Of a stretch of DNA of 64,000 nt, positions 16,294 to 24,513 are shown in pieces. The notes below the pieces were generated by a model, which was not told the DNA's origin, searched no databases, and saw nothing but the letters and a program-made list of their open reading frames with translations. The translations under genes and the position numbers were made by a program. Position 1 is the stretch's first letter. Each line of letters starts with the position of its first letter. Location of the stretch: assembly GCA_042663485.1 (NCBI GenBank), contig JBHTAF010000001.1. One strand, given 5' to 3'. The stretch is from Natronosalvus sp042663485. Lineage in GTDB: Archaea > Halobacteriota > Halobacteria > Halobacteriales > Natrialbaceae.

Positions 16294-16992
16294 TTACCCC
16301 TCGAGGGCCCGTTCGAACCCGCGCAGAATCTCCTGTCCGTCCGTCCCGCCGACGTCCGGGAGCGTCGCCCGTTCGGGGTGGGGCATCAGTACTGCCACCG
16401 TCTCGCTCTCGCCTAGCACGCCCGCAACGTTGTGTTTCGAGCCATTCGGATTGGCGTCGTCGGTGAGGTTGCCCTCGGCGTCACAGTACCGAAAGAGGAC
16501 GCGGTCCTCGGTCTCGAGGCGAGTGAGGCGATCCTCCTCGATCTCGAAGCGGCCCTCGCCGTGTGCGATCGGGATCTCGATCACGTCGCCCTCCTCGAAG
16601 GCGGCCGTCCAGGGCGTGTCGGTTCGTTCGACTCGCAGGAAGACGTGCTCACACTGGAAACGGGCGCTCTCGTTCGTCGTGAACGCCCCCTCGGTCAGGC
16701 CGGACTCGCAGCCGACCTGGGCGCCGTTACAGATCCCGAGGACGGGGACGCCCTCGGCGGCGGCCTCGCGTACGTCCTCGAGGATCGGGGACCGGGCGGC
16801 CATCGCGCCCGCGCGAAGGTAGTCTCCATAGGAGAAGCCGCCGGGGAGAACGATGCCCGTCGTGTCCGCGGGGAGGCCGTCCTCGTGCCAGACGATTTCG
16901 GCGTCGATGTCCAGGTGCTCGAGGGCGGCTTCGGCGTCGCGGTCGCAGTTCGAGCCGCCGAAGCGGACGACGGCGACCGTCACCGTCGGCAC
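16294..16992 (-). CDS. purQ: Phosphoribosylformylglycinamidine synthase, glutaminase subunit
   Basis: A 232-residue class-I glutamine amidotransferase that supplies ammonia to PurL in step 4 of purine synthesis. FGGSNCDRD opens the protein, PGGFSYGDYLRAGA follows, the catalytic cysteine is C88 (LGICNGAQVG), and the His-Glu pair is in MPHPERA. The first codon listed is a GTG. A second GTG nine bases later (VTVAVVRFGG) would give the more common start. It follows purS by 68 bases on the same strand. purL is not in the window. Confidence 0.95.
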   Translation of the reverse strand: MPTVTVAVVRFGGSNCDRDAEAALEHLDIDAEIVWHEDGLPADTTGIVLPGGFSYGDYLRAGAMAARSPILEDVREAAAEGVPVLGICNGAQVGCESGLTEGAFTTNESARFQCEHVFLRVERTDTPWTAAFEEGDVIEIPIAHGEGRFEIEEDRLTRLETEDRVLFRYCDAEGNLTDDANPNGSKHNVAGVLGESETVAVLMPHPERATLPDVGGTDGQEILRGFERALEG

Positions 16993-17060
16993 CCCCTGGT
17001 GTGGCGAGTCCCGGTCGGCGTCGGCATGGGCACCGGCATCGACGCACGTGCAACCGTCAT

Positions 17061-17312
17061 CTATCGCTCGTCGACCGCCACGTCGTAGTCGTGGATGGTC
17101 GGGTTCGCGAGCAGTCGTTCGGCCATCTCGTCGGCTCGATCGGCCGCCTCGTCGGCCGACGCCGCCTCGAGGTCGATCTCGAAGCGATCGGCCGAGCGAA
17201 GCGCCTCGAGCGAGAATCCCAGTCGCTCGAGGGCACGGCGGGTGGTCTCGGCCTCGGGGTCGAGGACGCCGCGTTTGAGTCGGACGGTCACCGTGGCGGT
17301 GTAGGCGGTCAT
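17061..17312 (-). CDS. purS: Phosphoribosylformylglycinamidine synthase subunit PurS
   Basis: An 83-residue small subunit that bridges PurQ and PurL. It begins MTAYTATVTVRLKRGVLDPEAETTRRALERLGF, the usual N terminus of the family, and the length is exactly that of PurS. The open frame runs far upstream without stop, but the ATG at 17312 is clear from the family. A weak TATA-like TTTTTGAG (minus) lies about 25 bases upstream. It leads purQ. Confidence 0.93.
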   Translation of the reverse strand: MTAYTATVTVRLKRGVLDPEAETTRRALERLGFSLEALRSADRFEIDLEAASADEAADRADEMAERLLANPTIHDYDVAVDER

Positions 17313-17565
17313 CGTCTGAATCCCCGCATCCGTGCTCAAAAACGCTTTCGGGTTTGCCTCGTCATACACGTTCGTGGATAGTATCGACTGCTGCTCGAGA
17401 TTCCGGAAGTTCTCGAGAGCAATCCGGGCGTTCGACGCCCGAGGGGAGCGCCAGGAGTTCGATCCGCGTCGGCGTGACGGCCGGCCATCCCGCATTCGAT
17501 GGCGTGGCTCGACGGGTTGCGACGCAGAATCGACAAGGCGGCGTTCGTGAGGACGAAAACGGACG
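17313..17565. other. Intergenic stretch before purS
   Basis: About 250 bases between the purS start and the end of the next small gene. Apart from the weak purS TATA-like sequence I see no gene, repeat or strong hairpin. Open frames here lack haloarchaeal coding character. Confidence 0.4.
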
Positions 17566-17862
17566 TCAGACCAGCGCGGCCTCGAGTTCGACGAGTGCGC
17601 CGTCGACGGCCTCCTGGTCCGCGTCCGGAATCGAAACGCGGTCACCCCGGAGGAGCGAGATGAGTTTCTGGCCCTGTCTGACCGTGATCGTGTCGTCGTC
17701 GGCCTCGATGCTCTCGACGATCTGGACGAGCCACGCCGGGACGGTTCGCTCGTCCTCGAGGTACGTGTCGGCACGCTGGACGAGGGCGTGGTGAACGACC
17801 CAGCGCTCTTCGCGCGAGAGGTCGACAGTGCGGCTATCGGCTTCCTGTGGAGGTGTACTCAT
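17566..17862 (-). CDS. Small conserved haloarchaeal protein of unknown function
   Basis: A 98-residue acidic protein, mostly helical. The core VDLSREERWVVHHALVQRADTYLEDE is a motif I associate with a small haloarchaeal family (possibly DUF7853, from memory). There are no cysteines, membrane segment or signal. Base composition and codon use are normal. Function unknown. Confidence 0.6.
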   Translation of the reverse strand: MSTPPQEADSRTVDLSREERWVVHHALVQRADTYLEDERTVPAWLVQIVESIEADDDTITVRQGQKLISLLRGDRVSIPDADQEAVDGALVELEAALV

Positions 17863-17953
17863 CGTGTCACGGGTCGGCTCTACCGACCACTGGCCGACAG
17901 TAAGGACCGTCCACTAATAAGCCTTGTCGCTTGTTAACATACCTGTGAGTCAC

Positions 17954-18520
17954 TCACCGGGTGTCCCGCCGCATCGCAATCTCGAACCAGGGACAGAGGC
18001 GAAGTTGTCGGTACCACTCGGGATGGGCCGAGAGCCGCTCGTACGGCACCCACATGAGCCCCGCGACCTCCTCCTCGTCCGGATCGAGCGTCGTGTCGTG
18101 GAGCGTCACCTCGAGGACGGCACAGACCTCGTGCTCGACGCCCGCGTTCTCGAAGTACCGCTTGTACTCGAAGCGGTCGGTGAGCCGGACGTCCTCGTAC
18201 TGATCCGGTGTGATGCCGAGTTCCTCCTCGAGTCGCTGGCGCGTCGCATCCTCCTGGCTCTGACCCTCGACGGGGTGGGAGGCGACCGTCCCGTCCCAAT
18301 AGGTCCCCCAGAGGCGCTTTCCGGGGGCTCGCTGGGCGAGCAGGATGTTGTCGTCCTGGTCGAACACGAGCGACGTAAAGGCCCGGTGGCGCGTCCCCTC
18401 GCCGGTGTGAGCCTCGAGGCGGTTGACCAGGCCGAGTTCGGTGTCGTCGGCGTCGACCGCGATCACGTCCTGGGCGGCGTTCTTGTGTGGCAGTTCTTCG
18501 GAATCCGTCGACTCGTTCAT
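17954..18520 (-). CDS. idi: Isopentenyl-diphosphate isomerase type 1-like Nudix protein
   Basis: A 188-residue protein matching type-1 IDI, which interconverts isopentenyl and dimethylallyl diphosphate for archaeal lipids. HRAFTSLVFD (from H45), LLAQRAPGKRLWGTYWDG and the Nudix region (about 86-102) are present. Metal ligands H45, H82, E129 and E131 can be matched. However, the position of the catalytic cysteine of E. coli IDI (WTNSVCGHP) reads WDGTVASHP, with alanine at 80. Without the cysteine it may act on another diphosphate or by another mechanism. A TATA-like TTTTAC lies about 25 bases before the ATG. Confidence 0.8.
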   Translation of the reverse strand: MNESTDSEELPHKNAAQDVIAVDADDTELGLVNRLEAHTGEGTRHRAFTSLVFDQDDNILLAQRAPGKRLWGTYWDGTVASHPVEGQSQEDATRQRLEEELGITPDQYEDVRLTDRFEYKRYFENAGVEHEVCAVLEVTLHDTTLDPDEEEVAGLMWVPYERLSAHPEWYRQLRLCPWFEIAMRRDTR

Positions 18521-18612
18521 ACGACAACTGAACGGGGCGTCCGTAAAACCAGTATCGGCTTTCGAGAGGAGATCTCTCGAGATTTGAGGAGAGGAGACCC
18601 TCGAGGCCGACC

Positions 18613-19596
18613 CTACAAGCCCGCACCCTCGGCGTCCGGGTTCGACGCGTAGTCGTCCCCCACGACGACCGAAATCGCCCCCGGAAGGGTCTCGAGATCG
18701 AGTTCCTCGGCCGCGAGCACCTCGCCGTCGAGGCTGTAGGTGATTGGCTCGTCGTGGAGGCTCTCGATCGTTACCCGCGGCACGCGGTGGCGGACGATCC
18801 CATCTGCATCCAGGTCGAAGAGGTGATCGAGCGCCGTCGCGCCGACCATCGACGGCATCGACGCGTTCTCGACGAGGGTCACCTCGAGCAACCCGTCCTC
18901 GGCGTGGGCCTGCGCCTGGCGCCGGCCGAACCGGCGGCAGTTCCCGATGAACGCGAGCGCGACGTCGCCCTCCCAGACGGCGGACGTCTCTGCGTCGGCG
19001 TTCTCGAGGGTGACCCGCAACGGCGCCCCGTTGTAGTTCGTCGCCGTCTCGATCGTCTTGAGTACGTACGCGAGCACGCCGAATCGCCGTTTGCTCTCGG
19101 AGTCGGTCTCGAGGCTGGCTTCGGCGGTCAGCCCGCCGATACAGGAGTTTAGAAACGCGCGGTCGTTGGCTCGCCCGAGGTCGAGGCGCCTTCGTCGGCC
19201 CGACTCCGCCAGCGAGAACGCCTCGCCGATGCTCTCGATGCCGAGGTTCGACGCGGCGTTGTTGCCCGTTCCGGCGGGGACGATCAGCAGCGTCGGCCAG
19301 CTCTCGACCCCTGACTCGACGAATCCGTCGACGACCTCGTTCACCGTCCCGTCGCCACCGGCCGCCGCGACGAGTTCCGTCCCACTTTCCGCCGCTTCGC
19401 GAGCGTACTCGCGGGCGTCACCTTCGGCTTCGGTTACGCGCAATTCCCACCCGCCGTCTGCCGCGAGGCCGTGAACCTGCTCGAGGTGGTCCTCGCTCCC
19501 GCTCACCGGGTTGCAGATCACGACTCTGTCGGTCGGTTCGGCGGCCCCGGAACCGTCTGCTCGGAGCGATCCAGGAGGGACCCTCGGGACGTGCAT
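18613..19596 (-). CDS. Diacylglycerol/lipid kinase family protein (YegS-like)
   Basis: A 327-residue cytoplasmic kinase. ICNPVSGS near the N terminus, AAGGDGTVNEVVDG (the ATP-binding GGDGT) and PAGTGNNAASNLGI are the three conserved blocks of the DAGK catalytic domain. The C-terminal half is the beta-sandwich with GNCRRFGRRQ and a final SLDGEVL. It probably phosphorylates a membrane lipid or sphingoid-like alcohol. The open frame extends upstream, but ATG 19596 is the likely start. It is divergent from the PHP gene, with only 53 bases between them. Confidence 0.85.
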   Translation of the reverse strand: MHVPRVPPGSLRADGSGAAEPTDRVVICNPVSGSEDHLEQVHGLAADGGWELRVTEAEGDAREYAREAAESGTELVAAAGGDGTVNEVVDGFVESGVESWPTLLIVPAGTGNNAASNLGIESIGEAFSLAESGRRRRLDLGRANDRAFLNSCIGGLTAEASLETDSESKRRFGVLAYVLKTIETATNYNGAPLRVTLENADAETSAVWEGDVALAFIGNCRRFGRRQAQAHAEDGLLEVTLVENASMPSMVGATALDHLFDLDADGIVRHRVPRVTIESLHDEPITYSLDGEVLAAEELDLETLPGAISVVVGDDYASNPDAEGAGL

Positions 19597-19649
19597 GCCA
19601 ACACAACCTTTCCCCAAAACAAAAACCCTCCCCCATCGTTGTCCAGGAT

Positions 19650-20351
19650 ATGTTCGCCGTCGATTTACACGCACATACCCGGTTCTTCCACGGCCATCGG
19701 GGACTCGGGGATCGGTACGATCCAATCGGCGTCTCGCTCCTCGCTCGTACTGCCCGTTGGCGCGGACTCGACGGCGTCGCGACGACCAATCACGACTACT
19801 ACACCCCCTTCGAGCGCGAGGCCGCCACGGTCGTTCCCGGCATCGAGGTCACGACAACCCGCGGGCACGTCCTCGTCGTCGGACCGAACCCGCCTCGTGA
19901 GACGGTCCCGCTCGAGTACACCCCCGCGGAGGTGGTCGACATGGCCCACGACCGGGGCTGTGCGGCCATCGTCGCCCACCCGTTTCGAAACAGCACGGTG
20001 ACCGACGTCCAGGACCTCCCGTTCGACGCCATCGAGATCAACGGCAAACACCCCCGGACGCAGCCGCTGGTCGAGCGACTCGCGGCCGAACACGACGTCC
20101 CGCTCGTCGCCGGGAGCGACGCCCACTACCCGGTCGAGGTCGGGCGAGCGTACACGCGAATCGACGCCGACGAACTGACCCCCGAGTCGGTCGTCGAGGC
20201 GATCCGGGACGACCGTGTCGAGGCGGTCGTCGATCGACGGCCCGTCGACCGATTTATCCGACGCTGGTACCGGGCGATCCACAGCCGAAAGCACCCGAAC
20301 GACCTGCTCTCGAAGCCGACACCCGGTGTCGGTGAACCACCGCAGAGTTAG
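19650..20351 (+). CDS. PHP-domain phosphoesterase
   Basis: A 233-residue metal-dependent phosphoesterase of the PHP family. Motif 1 DLHAHTRFFHG (5-15), motif 2 TTNHDYYTPFE, a mid-domain Glu-Val (GIEVTTTRGH), HPF and the C-terminal GSDAHYPVEVG supply the usual His/Asp metal ligands. Substrate is not evident. Related small PHP proteins hydrolyse sugar or nucleotide phosphates. It is divergent from the lipid kinase and convergent with the Lrp gene, ending 16 bases from it. Confidence 0.85.
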   Translation: MFAVDLHAHTRFFHGHRGLGDRYDPIGVSLLARTARWRGLDGVATTNHDYYTPFEREAATVVPGIEVTTTRGHVLVVGPNPPRETVPLEYTPAEVVDMAHDRGCAAIVAHPFRNSTVTDVQDLPFDAIEINGKHPRTQPLVERLAAEHDVPLVAGSDAHYPVEVGRAYTRIDADELTPESVVEAIRDDRVEAVVDRRPVDRFIRRWYRAIHSRKHPNDLLSKPTPGVGEPPQS

Positions 20352-20367
20352 TCTGATTTCTCGAGGA

Positions 20368-20781
20368 TCAGCCCAGTTTCTCCTCGAGAATCAACCGCGT
20401 CTTGGTGCTCACGACCTCCTCCTGCTCGCGCGCCTGCGTGATGAGTTCGTTGACGCTGCGCGTGTCGGCGGCGTCGACGACGAGTACGACGTCCTGTTCG
20501 CCCGAGACCTGCCAGACGAAGTCGACTTCCGCCCACTCGGCCATACGCTCGGCGATGCTCGCGGTGTCGACGTCGACGGCGACGCTGATTTCGATCATCG
20601 CCTTGACGTTCCCCGTGCGCGTGGTGACGGTGAATCGTTCGATCACGCCGTCGGCGTTCATGCGTTCGACGCGGTTTCTGACCGTCCCCTCGCTCGTTCC
20701 AACCTCTTCGGCGATCTCCGTGTACGGCGTGCGGGCGTCTCGCCGGAGAATGTTCAGGATGTGTCGGTCGAGGTCGTCCAT
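20368..20781 (-). CDS. Lrp/AsnC-family transcriptional regulator
   Basis: A 137-residue one-domain-pair Lrp. The N-terminal HTH (1-55) has MDDLDRHILNILRRDARTPYTEIAEEVGTSEGTVRNRVERM. The C-terminal RAM/ACT-like domain (65-135) has EISVAVDVDTASIAERMAEW and VWQVSGEQDVVLVV. It is divergent from carA with 102 bases between. A 15-base palindrome in that gap is a good candidate operator for this protein, acting on itself and on carA. The effector is probably an amino acid (unproven). Confidence 0.92.
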   Translation of the reverse strand: MDDLDRHILNILRRDARTPYTEIAEEVGTSEGTVRNRVERMNADGVIERFTVTTRTGNVKAMIEISVAVDVDTASIAERMAEWAEVDFVWQVSGEQDVVLVVDAADTRSVNELITQAREQEEVVSTKTRLILEEKLG

Positions 20782-20883
20782 TGAGATTTGACTGTTCGGA
20801 CGGCACCTACTTGTCGATTACGAATTTCGTAACAATACTTCGAAGGCAACACTTATGGTGGGCCGTACAATACGTATCTCGTA
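20782..20883. promoter_or_regulatory. lrp-carA divergent promoter with palindromic operator candidate
   Basis: TTACGAA-T-TTCGTAA (20818-20832) is a perfect 7-base inverted repeat around one base. It lies about 37-51 bases before the lrp start and about 20 bases upstream of the carA TATA-like ACTTATGG (about 20850-20857). A weaker second copy, ATACGTATCTCGTAA, overlaps the carA start region (about 20870-20884). Confidence 0.5.
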
Positions 20884-21963
20884 ATGAACCCGGCCTACGT
20901 TGCGCTGGAGAGCGGTCACGTACTCGAGGGACGTGCTCGTGCTCCGGGTACCGCACGCGGGGAACTGGTTTTCACAACAGCATACACCGGCTACGAGGAG
21001 AGTCTCACCGACCCCTCCTACGAGGAACAGATCCTCACCTTCTCGTACCCGCTGATCGGCAACTACGGCGTCCGCGAAGAGCGCTTCGAGTCCGATCGAA
21101 TCCACCCGCGAGCCGTCCTGGCCCGCGAGCTCACCGACGACGTCGCCGACTGGCTCGCGTCCGAGGGCGTTCCGGCCGTCGACCACCTCGACACCCGCGA
21201 CGTCGTGACCGACGTCCGCGAGGGCGGCGCCATGAAGTGTGGCATCGCCGTCGGCGAAGACGTCACCCCAGACGACGCCCGCGCGGAACTCGAGCGGTGT
21301 GAGGCGATGAGCGATCACACCGAAATCGGCGCACAGGTCAGCGTCGACGAACCCGTGGTCCGCGGCGCCGACAACGACGGCCCGACCGTCGCGCTCGTCG
21401 ACTGCGGCGCGAAGGGATCGATCGTCGACTCGCTGCTCGCCCGCGACGCCACGGTTCACGTCCTCCCCCACGACGCGAGCACCGCAGACGTCGAGGCCGT
21501 CGACCCGGACGTCCTGTTCGTCTCGAACGGCCCCGGCGACCCGGTTAACTTCGAGGCCGCGATCGACCTCGTCCAGGAATTCGTCGAGGACACCCCCGTA
21601 GCCGGCATCTGCCTCGGCCAGCAGATCGTCGCCGAGGCCCTGGGCGGGGCCACCGAGAAGATGACCTTCGGCCACCGCGGCGTCAACCAGCCCGTGCTCG
21701 ACCTCGAGTCCGGCCGGGTCGTGATGACGACCCAGAACCACGGCTACACCGTCGCCGAACCCGGCGACCACCTCGAGGTCACCCAGCTCAACGTCAACGA
21801 CGACACGCCCGAAGGTCTCGACGGCATCGAGTACGACGTGCTCACTCGCCAGTACCACCCCGAAGCGAACCCCGGTCCCGAGGACACCCTCGACTTCTTC
21901 GACGACGTCCTCGCGATGGCCACCCCTCGACGTTCCCCTCGTGCGATCCCGGCTGACGACTGA
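20884..21963 (+). CDS. carA: Carbamoyl-phosphate synthase small (glutaminase) subunit
   Basis: A 359-residue glutamine-hydrolysing subunit that passes ammonia to CarB for arginine and pyrimidine synthesis. The N-terminal CarA domain has ARGELVFTTAYTGYEESLTDPSYEEQILTF. The class-I amidotransferase domain (about 165-350) has SNGPGDP, the nucleophile in AGICLGQQIVAEALGG and the His-Glu pair in YHPEANPGPEDT. Length is normal for archaea. carB does not follow: the next gene is a sugar acetyltransferase. The promoter is shared with a divergent Lrp gene. Confidence 0.96.
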   Translation: MNPAYVALESGHVLEGRARAPGTARGELVFTTAYTGYEESLTDPSYEEQILTFSYPLIGNYGVREERFESDRIHPRAVLARELTDDVADWLASEGVPAVDHLDTRDVVTDVREGGAMKCGIAVGEDVTPDDARAELERCEAMSDHTEIGAQVSVDEPVVRGADNDGPTVALVDCGAKGSIVDSLLARDATVHVLPHDASTADVEAVDPDVLFVSNGPGDPVNFEAAIDLVQEFVEDTPVAGICLGQQIVAEALGGATEKMTFGHRGVNQPVLDLESGRVVMTTQNHGYTVAEPGDHLEVTQLNVNDDTPEGLDGIEYDVLTRQYHPEANPGPEDTLDFFDDVLAMATPRRSPRAIPADD

Positions 21964-22056
21964 GCGACCTCGTCAGCCGTAGGTCGGTTCGTCCCCGCCG
22001 AACCGATCACGACGACCGTGTTCTACCCGCGTTCGAATCGACGTCCACACACCCGT

Positions 22057-22707
22057 ATGGGAACTGAAAAACAGAAGATGGTAGCCGGGGAGCTGTACGA
22101 CCCCGCCGATCCCGAACTCGTGGCCGACCGCGAGCGGGCTCGAGGACTCACGCGTCGCTACAACCGGATGGCCGAGAGCGGTGGCAACGACGGTGACGGC
22201 GACAGCGACGGGACGACTGACGGCGACGGGACGGCCGACAGCAACGGTGACAGCGACCACCGACGACAGATACTCGAGGAACTCCTCGGATCGATCGGCG
22301 GCGAGTGCCAGATCGAGCCACCCTTTCGCTGCGATTACGGGTACAACGTCCACATCGGCGAGGACTTCTTTGCGAACTACGACTGCGTCGTCCTGGACGT
22401 CTGTCCCGTGGAGTTCGGCCGAAACTGCCTGCTCGGACCCGGCGTCCACGTCTACACGGCGACGCACCCGCTCGAGGCCACCGCGCGACGCGAAGGGCTC
22501 GAGTACGGAAAGCCAGTTGCGGTCGGCAACGACGTCTGGATCGGCGGCCGGGCGGTGCTCACTCCCGGCGTGACGGTCGGCGACGCCGCCGTCGTCGCGG
22601 CCGGCGCGGTCGTGGTCGACGACGTGCCGGCGGGCGTCGTGGTCGGCGGGAATCCCGCGCGGGTGATCAGGGAGGTACCGTCTGCGGAGGGAGCAGAAGA
22701 GGAGTAG
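22057..22707 (+). CDS. Maltose/galactoside O-acetyltransferase-type hexapeptide protein
   Basis: A 216-residue left-handed beta-helix acetyltransferase of the Maa/LacA type, which uses acetyl-CoA. The N-terminal Maa motif is KMVAGELYDPADPEL. The catalytic region has TATHPLEATARREGLEYGKPVAVGNDVWIGG, and the end has AAGAVVVDDVPAGVVVGGNPARVI. Between the N-terminal helix and the helix REQ-like region lies an about 28-residue Gly/Asp/Ser-rich insertion (GNDGDGDSDGTTDGDG and onward), encoded by short GAC/GGC repeats and absent from typical family members. ATG 22057 fits the family start. The acceptor sugar is unknown. Confidence 0.85.
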   Translation: MGTEKQKMVAGELYDPADPELVADRERARGLTRRYNRMAESGGNDGDGDSDGTTDGDGTADSNGDSDHRRQILEELLGSIGGECQIEPPFRCDYGYNVHIGEDFFANYDCVVLDVCPVEFGRNCLLGPGVHVYTATHPLEATARREGLEYGKPVAVGNDVWIGGRAVLTPGVTVGDAAVVAAGAVVVDDVPAGVVVGGNPARVIREVPSAEGAEEE

Positions 22708-24513
22708 TCACTTGCGAAGGATCCAGGCAACCAGCACGACCGCCAGCAGCGCCGCCCCCAGCGCCGCCGCCGCGAGCCGTCGATCGACGACGAGGACGTC
22801 GCTCGCCGCCCAGCGGTAGAGGCCGACGCTCCCGAGTGCGACCGCGCCACCGGTCGCGACCGCGACGAGTGCGTGGACGAGTTCGGCCCGCATCGTCGCC
22901 GCGTCCCGCCCAAGTTCGGCGCGGAGCCCGTCCGCGTACTCGCCGACGTCCCAGACGACGAACGCGCCGGCGGCCGTCCAGATCGCCGCCTCCGTCCGGC
23001 CGATGACCGCGAGCGAGCTAGCGAGGCCGAGAATCGCCATCGCCGCCAGCGCCGAACCGACCGCCCGCGGCGACAGGAGGCGAATCGCTCGAAGCAACGA
23101 GACCGTCCCGAACAGCGACGAGAGCATCCCCAGTGCGACGAGCAGGACGGCGACGACGAGCGCGATCGGCGGGAACTCGAGCAACAGGTCCGCGACCACC
23201 TGCGGTTCGATCTGGCGAACCAGGGCCTCGAGCGACGCCTCGACGGCGGGCGTGGCGAGCACCGACGCGAGCGCGAGCGTCAGCACGACCCCGCCGACCA
23301 TCGGGGCTGCCAATCGAGCGACGACCGCGGCCAGCCCCCGCCGTAGCGCCCGTCGAGTCCACTCGAGGGCAACCACAAATGCGGCAACGGCGAGGAGGAC
23401 GAGGAAAAGAGTTCGAAGCTCCCGCGCGACGACGACCGTGGCCAGCGCCTCGCCGGCCGGTGCCGGCACGGTCGCCGCGAGTTCCCGGGGCGAGAGCGGA
23501 ACGTCCGAGAACTGCTCGAGCAGCGCCGGAAGCACCACGACCCCGGAAAGACCGACCAGCGCCACACGGATCGCGATCGAGTTGCCGCGGCGAACGGCGC
23601 CGGCGATCCGCGAGACGGTCTCGCGCCGATCGGGCGGGACGAGGCGTTCGATCGGGACGTAGCCGACCGTCACGAAGACGGCCCCGGCCGTCACCAGGAC
23701 GAGCCCGAAGAACGAGACGGTCGCCAGGGTCTGGCCTGGCTCGAGGAGGACGTCACTGGCGGCCCCCGTCACTTCGGCGACCGCCGGCCCCGCACGCTCC
23801 CTGACGCCGGCCTCGGGGAGCACGCGAACGACGACCACGACCACGACTCCGAGCGCGGCGAGCGTCGTGGCCCTGGCGGCCGCACGGACCCCGCCGTCAC
23901 CCAGTCGGTCCCACGACGCCAGCGTCCCGGCGAGGGCGGCGACGACGAGCGACCAGACGGTCACCGCCGCGAACGGGCCGAAGCCGGCGACGCCGACGGC
24001 GAATGCCCAGGCGATGGTTACGGGGACGGCGACCAGGACGGCCGCGGGGACGGCGAGCGCCCCACCGACGGCGCGACGCACCGGGCGGTCACTCCCGAGC
24101 AGGGTGGCGACCAGCGCCGCGCCGATGCCGCCGACCGTCGCGACGGCCGCGAGACGGGTGCCGATCAGGGACCCGCCGACGGCGAGACAGATGGCGAGCG
24201 TGAGCACGAGGGTCGCGACGTCGCTCGTCGTCGGTTGCGCCAGGGCGCCTCGAACGGCCCCGAGTACGGCACTCGTTCCACGTTTCCCGGCCGCGCTCGC
24301 GGCGGTTCGGGCCGACTCGAGGCGCGAGTGGTCGCGTGTCCCGTGATCGCCGCTCGGACTCGGCCTCGTAGTCGGACTCAAGCGCGTACTATCGACTCGA
24401 GTCGATGTACTTGATTCGGTTCCGCCGTCGGTCCGTATGCGAGGGTCGCCTCCAGCAGCTGCATCGCTTCGGACGGCTCCATCCGCACTCGCGTCCGTCT
24501 CGAGCCCCGTCAT
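22708..24513 (-). CDS. Multi-pass membrane protein, DUF7519-type
   Basis: A 601-residue protein with a long hydrophilic Ser/Thr/Asp-rich N terminus (about 1-90) followed by roughly twelve hydrophobic segments to the end. It is the last gene of a four-gene operon whose members overlap by four bases (ATGA). In other haloarchaea a protein of this kind ends the DUF4129-DUF7269-DUF58 cluster. Role unknown, probably a membrane partner of the DUF58 protein. It converges directly on the acetyltransferase gene (no gap). Confidence 0.75.
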   Translation of the reverse strand: MTGLETDASADGAVRSDAAAGGDPRIRTDGGTESSTSTRVDSTRLSPTTRPSPSGDHGTRDHSRLESARTAASAAGKRGTSAVLGAVRGALAQPTTSDVATLVLTLAICLAVGGSLIGTRLAAVATVGGIGAALVATLLGSDRPVRRAVGGALAVPAAVLVAVPVTIAWAFAVGVAGFGPFAAVTVWSLVVAALAGTLASWDRLGDGGVRAAARATTLAALGVVVVVVVRVLPEAGVRERAGPAVAEVTGAASDVLLEPGQTLATVSFFGLVLVTAGAVFVTVGYVPIERLVPPDRRETVSRIAGAVRRGNSIAIRVALVGLSGVVVLPALLEQFSDVPLSPRELAATVPAPAGEALATVVVARELRTLFLVLLAVAAFVVALEWTRRALRRGLAAVVARLAAPMVGGVVLTLALASVLATPAVEASLEALVRQIEPQVVADLLLEFPPIALVVAVLLVALGMLSSLFGTVSLLRAIRLLSPRAVGSALAAMAILGLASSLAVIGRTEAAIWTAAGAFVVWDVGEYADGLRAELGRDAATMRAELVHALVAVATGGAVALGSVGLYRWAASDVLVVDRRLAAAALGAALLAVVLVAWILRK

